64,000 bases of DNA from positions 62,001 to 126,000 of the forward strand of contig NZ_AFWV01000005.1 in assembly GCF_000223985.1 (NCBI RefSeq). The letters run 5' to 3'. Positions 1 to 8,902 of this stretch are shown in pieces. The position numbers were made by a program, and so were the translations under genes. This stretch comes from Thiocapsa marina 5811 (GTDB lineage Bacteria; Pseudomonadota; Gammaproteobacteria; Chromatiales; Chromatiaceae). Position 1 is the stretch's first letter, and every line of letters begins with the position of its first letter. The notes beneath the pieces are model-generated. The model was not told where the DNA came from and did not search any database. It saw nothing but the letters and a program-made list of their open reading frames with translations.

Positions 1-856
1 GCAACGCGGCGATCAGGTGCAGGCGGATGCGCGTCTCGCGCGCCCGCATCAGAAAGCCCCCGGCCAGGTCCAGGTAGGCGGCATGGGCCGCTTCGATCTC
101 GATACGCCGTGCGGCCCGTTTCTCCGGATCCTGCGCCGTGGAGTGCTTGAGGGTTTGCGCCCGCCGATAGGCTTTCTTCAGGCAGCGCACGTTGTAGGCG
201 CTTTGCCGCCAATCGCTCAGGCCGGCGTCCTCGCACAATCCGGCGCTGGTCTCGATGGCCTTGCGCACCGCATCGAAGAGCAGGTTGATGTCGGTCGGAT
301 AATGCACGTGGGTCTCGACCACGAAGGAGTCACAGCGCACCGCGAGGGAATCGTCCGGACTTTTTTTTACCAAGGCATGGCCGGCACCCACCAGCGCTTG
401 GTTGATGCGCTCGAGCAGCTCGGGCGTGAACAGGCTCAGGTTGTCCTTGAGCGTCTGCAGATTGTAGGTCGTGTCGTCGGCCCAGTCGGCATGGCCGAGC
501 ATCTTGCGCAGAGTGGTGTGCTGATTGGCCAGCTCGAGAATGCGGTCGTAATCGGCGTTCAGTCCCAAGCGCAGCACGCCGAGCACCAGGATCGCCCACT
601 GCGACAGACCGGGCCGGCCGGTCTCGGGGCTCGCCTTGCCGTCCTCGCCGCTGCCCGGCGGGCGCAGCTCGGCGAGGATCGCGAACACCGGCTCACGCAC
701 CTGCGGGGTGGTGTAGATGTGCTGCAGTCCACGCAAGAGCTGCGGGATATCGTCGCGCGAGCGCGGATCCAGAGCGATGGCGGCGATATCCTCTTCGCCG
801 AGTTTCAATTGCGGATCGATCACGTTGCGCATAGTGGCTCGAATCACGACGTTCAT
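1..856 (-). CDS. IS transposase (ISNCY-like), 3' end outside the window
   Basis: About 285 codons of a transposase read leftwards and run off the window edge, so the C-terminal part is missing. The frame stays open through 1-856. Recognisable blocks are an N-terminal LKLGEEDIAAIALDPRSRDD region, then GLQHIY, LGVLRLGLNADYD, LRKMLGH and DDTTYNLQTLKDN, and a CDSFVVETHVHYPTDINLLF block about 175 residues in. This pattern matches transposases grouped as ISNCY from memory of the family; the exact group is less sure than the fact that it is a transposase. The start could be 856 or the internal Met at 832, which fits the family better. A run of eight A (361-368 on the plus strand as T) lies in the gene but no frameshift is needed to read through it. 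The element abuts the truncated methyltransferase to its right and probably broke it. Confidence 0.8.
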   Translation of the reverse strand, partial: MNVVIRATMRNVIDPQLKLGEEDIAAIALDPRSRDDIPQLLRGLQHIYTTPQVREPVFAILAELRPPGSGEDGKASPETGRPGLSQWAILVLGVLRLGLNADYDRILELANQHTTLRKMLGHADWADDTTYNLQTLKDNLSLFTPELLERINQALVGAGHALVKKSPDDSLAVRCDSFVVETHVHYPTDINLLFDAVRKAIETSAGLCEDAGLSDWRQSAYNVRCLKKAYRRAQTLKHSTAQDPEKRAARRIEIEAAHAAYLDLAGGFLMRARETRIRLHLIAAL

Positions 857-864
857 GAAGACTC

Positions 865-2421
865 ATGGCATGCCCCGGCGAAAATCGGCCGAAATCGCCT
901 TCGAGTCATCAGGAAATCAATAGGTTAGCGTTTTCTCTGCCCCTCTCGATCGAAAATCGGCATGATCTTCGATCATGGGGACATATTATAACCCACTGTT
1001 CGGAAATAGAAAACGTGGTTTCTGTTCAGGCACTAATTAATACTAAGGGTGCTGGAGACCTGTCTGTATATTTCTTTAAGCGAGCATTGATACTGATGAA
1101 AGAAGGAGGCGTCTCAGGGTTAATAGCAACTGACACTTTCATTGAAGGAGACACACAGAGATGTGGCCCAGATCACCTCTTGAATAGCGGGGCTTCTTTT
1201 GCACGGGCTATTACCAGCCTGAAATGGCCTGGCGCAGCGGCTGTTAATGTATGTGTTGTTCATGCCTACAAGGGGGATTGGGCCGGCGGATGTTTTATTA
1301 ACAATAAGCCGGTGAAGTCTATAAGCGCCTTGCTCTCGGAAGATCCTGGGCATATGGATGTGGTGCAACTTAGTACCAGAAAAAGAATGGCGGCGAAGGG
1401 GGTTACACCGCTGGGCGACGGATTTGTGCTGTCCCCATCGTTAGCACGTGAATTGTGTCTTGACGACGAGCGGAATCACACTGTCATTAAGCCGTATCTG
1501 ATTGGTCAGGATTTCAATACTGATGTTCTGCAAAGGCCAAGCCGCTTCCTTATTGACTTTGGTGATATGTCGGAAGATGAGGCAAGAAGTTATCGGCTTC
1601 CCTTCGCAAGAGTTGAGGAGTTGGTACGCCCGGTCAGGGAGCGGTTGCACCGACAAATCCACGAATCATGTTTTTGGAAGCATTGGGATCGACGAACAGC
1701 TTTTCTTTCATCTCTCCCAAAGGGTGATGTTCTTGTAACTTCACTAATTAGTAAACACTGGGCACTGGCTTTCGTCGCGAATGGTTACGTTTATGACCAA
1801 AAAGTTGTCGTTTTCGCCGAAAATACGTATCAATGTTTTTGTATATACCAGAGCAACATCCATGAAGCGTGGGCGCGTCGCGAAGGTGGCTTAAATATCG
1901 GCCCAACGCCTTCCTACACTGTTAGCACAAATTTCAATACCTTCGCACCTCCAGAAGGGTTTCCATCAAATCTGGATTCGCACACCGGTGAGCGATTAGG
2001 GAAGTCCGGCGAGAGGTATCATGCCTATCGCTCTGATTTAATGCAGCAAAACGCCGAGGGCCTTACGAAGACCTACAACCGCTTCCATAACTACGCCGAA
2101 TTGAGTGCCGACATCGCTGAACTGCGCAGTCTGCATATTGAACTGGACCGGGCGGTCGCTGCGGCCTATGGCTGGGACGATCTCGACCTCGGCCACGACT
2201 TCCACGGCACCAAACAAGGCGCGCGCTTCACCATCTCCGAGACCGCCCGCCGCGAAGTCCTCGACCGCCTGCTCGAACTGAACCACCAACGCTACGCCGA
2301 GGAGGTCGCCGCCGGACTGCATGACAAGAAGGCCAAGAAGCCAACTGGCGCCAAGCGGGGCCGCAAGCGCAAAGCCGCAGGAGCCGAGCCGGGGACACCT
2401 GTCCAGACGGAACTCTTCTGA
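865..2421 (+). pseudogene. drmMI: DISARM DNA adenine methyltransferase DrmMI, 5'-truncated remnant
   Basis: The open frame gives 518 residues, but the first 45 or so lie in the leader of the adjacent insertion sequence and do not look like protein. Methyltransferase-like sequence begins near base 1010, with GDLSVYFFKRA, GLIATDTFIEGDT and WPGAAAVNV. These are the blocks that normally follow the NPPF/NPPY catalytic motif in large N6-adenine methylases of the DrmMI type. The SAM-binding motif and the NPPF motif are absent, so this product should not methylate DNA. The C-terminal target-recognition part is intact and ends in a basic lysine/arginine-rich tail. The stop codon overlaps the start of the Fic gene. 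Local base composition between 1000 and 2050 is more AT-rich than the genes around it. The missing 5' half may lie beyond the insertion sequence, left of the window. Confidence 0.72.
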
Positions 2422-3506
2422 TGTCGGCCGTCCCCTTCGATCGCAACCGCCCCTTCAACGATCTGCCCCCTTTGCCACCTGCGGTGGACCTGGAGACGCC
2501 GCGGATTCTGAAGCAGGCCATCGCCGCGCACCGGGTGCTGGCGGAGTTGAAGGGTCTGGCGAAGCTGATTCCCAACCAGGCGATGCTGGTCGACGGTCTC
2601 GTCCTGCAGGAGGCGCGGCTGTCCTCCGAGATCGAGAACGTCCTGACCACCAACGATGCCCTCTACCGGGCCGCGGCGGACGATCGGCCGGCGACCGATC
2701 CACATACGAAGGAGGTGCTGCGCTATCGCGAGGCCCTGTGGCACGGCTTTCACGCCCTCGGGCAGCGGCCGCTCGCCACCAATCTCTTCATCGAGATCGC
2801 GGGCATCATCAAGGAATCCGACCTCGGTATCCGCCGGGTGCCGGGGACCAAGATCGCCAACAGCCGGGGCGAGGTGATCTATACCCCGCCCGAGGGCGAA
2901 GCGGTAATCCGCGACAAGCTGGCGAATCTGGAGCGCTACCTGCACGCGCAGGACGGGACCGACCCGCTGATCAAGCTGGCGGTGCTGCATTATCAGTTCG
3001 AGGCCATCCACCCCTTCATCGACGGCAACGGCCGCACCGGACGCATCCTCAACATCCTCTATCTGGTGGACCAGGGTCTGCTGGAGCTGCCGGTGCTCTA
3101 TCTCTCCCACTACATCATCCATCACAAAAGTGCCTATTACGCGGGCCTGCGCCGGGTGACCGAGGCCGGCGACTGGCAGACCTGGGTGACCTACGTGCTC
3201 GACGCCGTGGAGACCACCGCCCGCCAGACCCAGGAGCGGGTGCTGGGCATCCTGGACCTGATGACCCAGGCCCAGGCGCGGGTGTCCGAACAGGCCCCGA
3301 AGATCTACAGCAAGGATCTGATCGAGGTCATTTTCATGCACCCCTACTGCAAGATCCGCTTCCTGGAAGAGCACGGCATCGCCAAGCGCCAGACCGCCTC
3401 GCTCTACCTCCAGACCCTCGAATCTCTGGGTCTGCTACGCGCCCAACGGATCGGACGGGAGCTGTACTACATCAACGACCCCTTGTTTCGGCTACTGACC
3501 GCTTGA
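2421..3506 (+). CDS. Fic domain protein with C-terminal winged helix
   Basis: This 361-residue protein carries the complete Fic core motif HPFIDGNGRTGR (about residue 200), the signature of enzymes that transfer AMP or related groups to hydroxyl side chains of target proteins. An N-terminal SSEIEN sequence (about residue 70) fits the (S/T)xxxE(G/N) inhibitory helix, so it is probably a class II, self-inhibited Fic protein. The C-terminal third (KRQTASLYLQTLESLGLL) looks like a winged-helix DNA-binding segment, typical of Fic proteins that repress their own operon. The ATG overlaps the stop codon of the drmMI remnant (TGATG), so the two are translationally coupled. Fic is not a core DISARM component; its place here suggests an accessory or guard role or a passenger gene. 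Target unknown. Confidence 0.88.
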   Translation: MSAVPFDRNRPFNDLPPLPPAVDLETPRILKQAIAAHRVLAELKGLAKLIPNQAMLVDGLVLQEARLSSEIENVLTTNDALYRAAADDRPATDPHTKEVLRYREALWHGFHALGQRPLATNLFIEIAGIIKESDLGIRRVPGTKIANSRGEVIYTPPEGEAVIRDKLANLERYLHAQDGTDPLIKLAVLHYQFEAIHPFIDGNGRTGRILNILYLVDQGLLELPVLYLSHYIIHHKSAYYAGLRRVTEAGDWQTWVTYVLDAVETTARQTQERVLGILDLMTQAQARVSEQAPKIYSKDLIEVIFMHPYCKIRFLEEHGIAKRQTASLYLQTLESLGLLRAQRIGRELYYINDPLFRLLTA

Positions 3507-3728
3507 CGGGATCGGACGACATGTCGATAAAATCCGAAAAAATCGACCTATTCGAGCCATCTGTCGATCGTATCGACAGGTTATCGGCGATCCTTTCCGG
3601 GGTTAATCGACGAACACAACGAGGCCTTACGGCCTGCGCGAGAGTCGATTTCGCTTTTTTGATTGATCCGGATCTCGTAGATGGCATGGTTTTCCCTCAC
3701 CCACACTAGATTGTAGGAATCTTGCGAG

Positions 3729-5396
3729 ATGGCCATTACTGCCGCCACTTTCAGATCAAATCAACTGATTCAAATCGAAGAGTCAATGATGACTGGGCTC
3801 TCGATCAAGACTCTTCTTGATCGAATCGCCTCTTTTCATGGCAAGAAGCATATTGATGATGTCTTGTATGCCGAATATCCGGGCGATGGCGATTTCTGGT
3901 CTATCGAATGCCTGAAGGTTTCGGCCATTTGTGATTTGGTGGATTTTGCCCGACGCATCGAAATTGCGGCGCAATGCAATATCGCAGATATTGCAGTGAA
4001 AAGCGCAAACGCACATGGCGGCACATATCTTAGGAATCTGGCGGGCAAATGGAATGGTGCTGATGAAATGCGTGATATTAATGCAAGGTTAACAAAGATG
4101 ATTTTGGAAAGAATCCAAGATCTTATTAAGTATCTTGGGGATAATGGGATTTTAAATAATAGCGGAGAATCAATCGCTGAGCTAGATGACTTTCCTGTTG
4201 CCTATGACTTCGTTTCATCAACCCCGGTCAAGAGCCTTGATTTAGATAGCGTGCTCTTGACCATTCACCGGGTAAGACAGAAAAACCAATCATCATCTAT
4301 CATAGAACAACTAAAAGAATTTGAATTTCTGGAAGCCAGGATTAAGCTATCTGGTTTCCGCAAGCTATTGTCTTTTTCTGCGAAGCACGTTAATTCTTTT
4401 CCTGCTGCTTCACCTGAGCCACCATCAAAACCAAAAACAGATTTCGCTATTATAGTTGATGGAATTATAGGCCTGATTCAAAAAAACCAAGCGGGAATCT
4501 GGATCAGGCCGTGGATCAAAGATTCAATATTAATGCGACCTATAAACTACCACACAAAAAATAAATACAAAGGGATTAACACAATTAATCTATGGGTTGC
4601 GGCGTCAGAAAATAACTATGAAAGCCATTATTGGGCTACTGAAAAGCAATGGGAAATAAGGAGTCTCAAGGTTCAAGATGGCGCAGTGCCGACAAAAGTC
4701 TTCGTTGCCTTTCCGGCAAAAAGAGACAGAAACGAAGAGGATGAAGAGAAAGAGCAAGGAAGTATTCAGAAATGGCATTATCGTTCATGGAACGTATTTA
4801 ATGCTTGCCAGCTATGCGATTACGATCAGAATAAACATTTTTTCAAACCTAATGGCCGAAAAACTCCTATCGGAAAGGTTTCTGAAAGTAAGCTGGTCGA
4901 TGGCTTTATCAATAAAACTAAAGCCGACATCAGATTTGGAGGTAATACAGCTTACTACCGGGTCAGTGAAGATTACATCAAGATTCCGAACGTCCAACAA
5001 TTTACAGATACATCGCAAGCAACTGCAACACAAGGCTATTATGCGACGCTACTGCATGAACTAACGCATTGGTCTGGACACGAATCTCGTCAAAAAAGAA
5101 ACTTAAAAAACAAGTTTGGCACTCCGGCCTATGCTTTCGAAGAACTCATTGCCGAACTTGGTACTGCATTTCTATGCGCTGACTTAGGCATCTTAAATGT
5201 TCCGCGTGAGGCAATCGATAATCAATTTGGCGTTGTATCGACTGTCGGCTCTGAAGGCGGAAGCATTATCAACCATGCTGCGTACATTGATTCTTGGGTC
5301 AAAGCCATGAAGGGTGATCCAGTCAAATATATCGTCAGAGCCGCAGGCCTTTCAGAAAAGGCTGTGGATTATTTGGAGGGGCTGCAGGCAGCATGA
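3729..5396 (+). CDS. ArdC-like antirestriction zinc metalloprotease with long N-terminal extension
   Basis: The protein has 555 residues. The C-terminal half matches the ArdC family: an ssDNA-binding-like segment with YKGINTINLW (about residue 280), then the zincin motif HELTHWSGHE (about residue 440) followed by a downstream FEELIAELGTAF segment that supplies the third zinc ligand. Plasmid ArdC proteins protect incoming DNA from restriction. The first 240 or so residues are not familiar to me. Composition is clearly AT-rich compared with drmA and fic, which points to a separate, recent acquisition. The stop overlaps the drmA start by four bases (ATGA), so it is now locked into the DISARM operon. 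The start at 3729 has no clear ribosome site; the ATG ATG at 3786 is an alternative. The 222-base gap upstream (3507-3728) has no gene and probably holds a promoter. Confidence 0.8.
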   Translation: MAITAATFRSNQLIQIEESMMTGLSIKTLLDRIASFHGKKHIDDVLYAEYPGDGDFWSIECLKVSAICDLVDFARRIEIAAQCNIADIAVKSANAHGGTYLRNLAGKWNGADEMRDINARLTKMILERIQDLIKYLGDNGILNNSGESIAELDDFPVAYDFVSSTPVKSLDLDSVLLTIHRVRQKNQSSSIIEQLKEFEFLEARIKLSGFRKLLSFSAKHVNSFPAASPEPPSKPKTDFAIIVDGIIGLIQKNQAGIWIRPWIKDSILMRPINYHTKNKYKGINTINLWVAASENNYESHYWATEKQWEIRSLKVQDGAVPTKVFVAFPAKRDRNEEDEEKEQGSIQKWHYRSWNVFNACQLCDYDQNKHFFKPNGRKTPIGKVSESKLVDGFINKTKADIRFGGNTAYYRVSEDYIKIPNVQQFTDTSQATATQGYYATLLHELTHWSGHESRQKRNLKNKFGTPAYAFEELIAELGTAFLCADLGILNVPREAIDNQFGVVSTVGSEGGSIINHAAYIDSWVKAMKGDPVKYIVRAAGLSEKAVDYLEGLQAA

Positions 5397-8300
5397 GCAC
5401 ACCTAGCCCCTCCGACCTGCGCGATGAACTCACCGAGATGGTTGTCCGCGACCTGCTCGGCCCCGCCGGTGGCCCCGACGAGGAGCTGAATCAGTACGAA
5501 GACCACGTCTATCAGCGTTACCTCGTCGGCATGCTGGCCCCGAAAGCCAGCGAGATCGCCGGCGGTGAGCTGGACGAGCTGGCGGCCAGCGACGGGGACG
5601 AGGGCGAGGAAGGGGCGCCCGAATCTGGCGTGCCGGCGGGCAATGCCTATTTCCCGTCCTCGATGGGTCTGAGCTTCGTGGTGGCAGCCGAGGCCCGAGA
5701 GATCCTGGTCGAGGTCGAATGGGGGCAGTACCTGCGGATCAAGAGCCCCACCCAACAACACCGCGACGGCAACCCGGCCAATGTCTGGAAGCGCAACCCC
5801 GTAATCGCGCCACATCTGGTCTTGCCGTTGCAGGACGGCAACATCACGCCGGAGCCGCTGCATCCGGATCATCCATCGGTCGCGTTGCAGGGCCGGATGC
5901 GTCTGACGCCGGACGGTTGGGTCGTGACGCTGTTTCTGGTGAACCAGCAGGAGGAGCGCCAGCGCCGGAGTGAGCCCAAGGACACGGTCTGGCTGTTTCA
6001 GCCCAAGCTGCGGGTGCGTGGCAGCAGCTCGGCACCGATTTTCGTCCAACGCAAGGGCGCCAAAGCGGATCTGTCGCTGATGGACCCCCTGACGCGGGAG
6101 GAGACCGAGACCCTGGAGATGCTCTATCGCCACCAGCGCGAGTTTGCCGTCGGTCACGGCATATCGGTGCATGCAACCGTGCCCGAAGCCTCCGGCGAGG
6201 TTCCCGGGGAACGGGCGATGCAGGTTGAAACCGAGTGGGTACCGCGCTTCGAGGTGCCCCAACAGACGCCGCGCTCCGTGGCGGACGATCAGAATCTCTC
6301 CGGGCTGACCCTCGACATGCAGGCGCTGGCCGAGCTGCCCAAGGCGGGCCTGATCGCGAGCCTGCGCCATATCGAGACCGCCTACCGTGTCTGGATCAGG
6401 ATTGAAGAGGCCAAGCTCACGCTGCCCGAGGAGAAGCTGGCAGGCCACGAAGCGGCGGCACGCCGCGCCGTGGCGAGCTGCCGGAGAGCGCTGGAACGCA
6501 TCAAGGCCGGCATCGACCTGATCGAGACCGATGCTCTTGCCGAGGACGCCTTCCGCTTCGCCAACCGCGCCATGTGGCTGCAGCGCATCCATTCGACCTT
6601 CGCCCGCAAGGTGCGCAAGAAGGAGATGTCGGTGGAGGAGGGCGTCGCTGCGGTCGATGTCCCCGGGAACCGCAGCTGGCGCCTGTTCCAGATGGCCTTC
6701 GTGCTGCTGAACCTGCCGAGCCTGACCGATCTGCATCACCCGGATCGCAGCCACGAGACCGACGCGGTCGCCGACCTGCTCTGGTTCGCCACGGGCGGCG
6801 GCAAGACTGAAGCCTATCTGGGCTTGACTGCCTACATCCTCGCCTTGCGCCGACTCCAGGGCGAGATCGAAGGACGCCGCGGGGACGTGGGAATCGCCGT
6901 GTTGATGCGCTACACGCTGCGGCTGCTGACGCTCCAGCAGTTCCAGCGCGCCGCCGCCTTGATGTGCGCCTGCGAGACCATCCGTCGCGACGATGTGGCC
7001 AGGTGGGGCGACGAGCCGTTTCGCCTGGGGCTCTGGGTCGGGAACAAAACGACACCCAACACCTTGAGCGCGGCGGCCAATGCCCTGCGCCAACGCAGTG
7101 TGGGCGGTCGGCCATCGGCGACCGGGAGCCCGCGTCAAATCACCTCCTGTCCCTGGTGCGGCAGCGAGATTCGCGAGCAGCATCTGCGCGTCTACGAGGC
7201 CCCGAGCGACATCGGCCGCTGTGTCACCTACTGCGGCGACAACCTGGGGCGCTGCGACTTCAGTGAAGCCAAGGCGCCCAAAGAGGGGCTGCCGGTGATG
7301 GTGGTGGACGAGGAGATCTACCGCCGTCCGCCGGCCCTGCTGATCGCCACGGTCGACAAGTTCGCGCAGATGCCCTGGAAGGGCGAAACCCAGATGCTCT
7401 TCGGCAAGGTCACGGAGGTGTGCGACCGGCACGGCTTCCTGTCGCCGGAGGTCCAGGACGGGCAATCTCACCCGGCCCGTCATGGTTTGCCGGCGGCGAA
7501 GAACCGCCCTCACGGGTTTCTGCGTCCGCCCGACCTGATCATCCAGGACGAGCTGCATCTGATCAGCGGCCCGTTGGGCTCGATGGTCGGTCTTTACGAG
7601 TCCGCGGTGGACGCCCTCTGTACCTGGGATGTCGAGGGCAAGCCGGTGCGCCCCAAAGTGGTCGCCTCCACCGCGACCATTCGCCGCGCGCCAGACCAGG
7701 TGCAGAAGCTCTTCGTGCGCAAGCTGGAGGTGTTCCCGCCCCAGGGCACCGGGATTCGCGACAGCTTCTTCGCCATCCAACGCCCCGTCGGACCCGCGTC
7801 CCCGGGGCGGCGCTATCTCGGCATCAGTGCCTTCGGCCGCCGCTATCCGGTGGCCATGATCCGCGGTTACGTCGCCCACATGGCCGCGGCCCAAGTGCTC
7901 TACGACAAGTACGACCGGCTGGCCGACCCTTGGATGACGCTGGCGGGCTACTTCAACTCGATCCGGGAATTGGCCGGTACCCGCCGTCTGGTGGAGGACG
8001 ATATCCGGGCTCGCCTGCGCGACGTCGATCAACGTGGTCTGGCCAAGCGCCGCGTGCGCGCGCTGGAGGAGCTGACTTCGCGTAAATCCGGGACCGACAT
8101 CCCGAGGATCCTGGAGCGGTTGGAGGCGGTCTTCGACAAGGAGCTGGAGGCCCAACGGATGGTGGACCGCAAGGCGGGGCAGCCGGTCACCTCGGCCGTG
8201 CCTTACGACGTGATCCTGGCGACCAACATGATCTCGGTCGGCGTGGACATCGACCGGCTCGGACTGATGGTGGTCGCTGGGCAGCCCAAGAACACCTCGG

Positions 8301-8902
8301 AGTACATCCAGGCCACCAGCCGCGTCGGCCGTTCGGCGGAAGGCCCCGGCCTGGTCTGCACCCTCTTCAACTGGGCACGTCCGCGGGATCTCTCCCACTA
8401 CGAGCGCTTCGAGCATTACCACGAGACCTTCTACAAGCATGTCGAGGCGCTGTCGGTGACCCCGTTCTCGGCGCGTGCGCTCGACCGCGGCCTCTCGGGG
8501 GTGATGGTCGGCTTGATGCGTCTGCTGGACGCCCACCTGAACGCGAACCTGAAAGCCGGTGAAGTCGCCGACACCGACAGGGTCTGGACCGCGGTTTTCG
8601 ACCTGCTGAGCGAGCGCGGGGCAAAGGCGACGCATGATCCTGCGGTCGCGACCCGCATCAAAGACATGCTGGACCGTCGCCGGGACGTCTGGCTGGGCCG
8701 GGTGCACAACCAGGAGGATCATCAGTTGGCTTACAAGTCCAAGGGAGGTGCCACGGTCGGGTTGCTGGAGTATCCCGGCGAGCAGGATTGGGGGCTGTTC
8801 ACCTGCCTGAATTCGCTGCGTGACGTGGAAGGGACCGTCGATCTGGTCTTGGACCAGCGCTCCACCGGACTGCGGGTCGATCGAGGAACAACGGATGAAT
8901 GA
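5393..8902 (+). CDS. drmA: DISARM helicase DrmA
   Basis: A 1,169-residue superfamily 2 helicase. Visible motifs are Walker A in FATGGGKTE (about residue 463), a DExH-type box in IIQDELHLISG (about residue 715), and a motif VI-like stretch EYIQATSRVGRS (about residue 965). Between motifs I and II lies a cysteine cluster (CPWCGSEI and later cysteines) that may bind zinc. Size, motif spelling and the adjacent DUF1998 and phospholipase D genes identify it as DrmA, the DNA-loading subunit that works with DrmB in DISARM phage defence. Start at 5393 overlaps the upstream metalloprotease stop, and the stop overlaps the drmB start, so the three are one translational unit. The frame is intact over its full length. 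Confidence 0.92.
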   Translation: MSTPSPSDLRDELTEMVVRDLLGPAGGPDEELNQYEDHVYQRYLVGMLAPKASEIAGGELDELAASDGDEGEEGAPESGVPAGNAYFPSSMGLSFVVAAEAREILVEVEWGQYLRIKSPTQQHRDGNPANVWKRNPVIAPHLVLPLQDGNITPEPLHPDHPSVALQGRMRLTPDGWVVTLFLVNQQEERQRRSEPKDTVWLFQPKLRVRGSSSAPIFVQRKGAKADLSLMDPLTREETETLEMLYRHQREFAVGHGISVHATVPEASGEVPGERAMQVETEWVPRFEVPQQTPRSVADDQNLSGLTLDMQALAELPKAGLIASLRHIETAYRVWIRIEEAKLTLPEEKLAGHEAAARRAVASCRRALERIKAGIDLIETDALAEDAFRFANRAMWLQRIHSTFARKVRKKEMSVEEGVAAVDVPGNRSWRLFQMAFVLLNLPSLTDLHHPDRSHETDAVADLLWFATGGGKTEAYLGLTAYILALRRLQGEIEGRRGDVGIAVLMRYTLRLLTLQQFQRAAALMCACETIRRDDVARWGDEPFRLGLWVGNKTTPNTLSAAANALRQRSVGGRPSATGSPRQITSCPWCGSEIREQHLRVYEAPSDIGRCVTYCGDNLGRCDFSEAKAPKEGLPVMVVDEEIYRRPPALLIATVDKFAQMPWKGETQMLFGKVTEVCDRHGFLSPEVQDGQSHPARHGLPAAKNRPHGFLRPPDLIIQDELHLISGPLGSMVGLYESAVDALCTWDVEGKPVRPKVVASTATIRRAPDQVQKLFVRKLEVFPPQGTGIRDSFFAIQRPVGPASPGRRYLGISAFGRRYPVAMIRGYVAHMAAAQVLYDKYDRLADPWMTLAGYFNSIRELAGTRRLVEDDIRARLRDVDQRGLAKRRVRALEELTSRKSGTDIPRILERLEAVFDKELEAQRMVDRKAGQPVTSAVPYDVILATNMISVGVDIDRLGLMVVAGQPKNTSEYIQATSRVGRSAEGPGLVCTLFNWARPRDLSHYERFEHYHETFYKHVEALSVTPFSARALDRGLSGVMVGLMRLLDAHLNANLKAGEVADTDRVWTAVFDLLSERGAKATHDPAVATRIKDMLDRRRDVWLGRVHNQEDHQLAYKSKGGATVGLLEYPGEQDWGLFTCLNSLRDVEGTVDLVLDQRSTGLRVDRGTTDE

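Noticed and set aside
361-368. Run of eight A in the transposase as a programmed frameshift site
   Set aside because: The transposase frame is open on both sides without a shift, so no recoding is needed, though slippage cannot be excluded.
865-2421. Intact methyltransferase using the ATG at 865
   Set aside because: The SAM-binding and NPPF motifs are missing and the first residues come from the insertion-sequence leader.
5369-8722. 1,117-codon open frame antisense to drmA
   Set aside because: It is antisense to an intact helicase with complete motifs, is rich in His, Gln, Arg and Gly as expected of high-GC shadow frames, and shows no domain.
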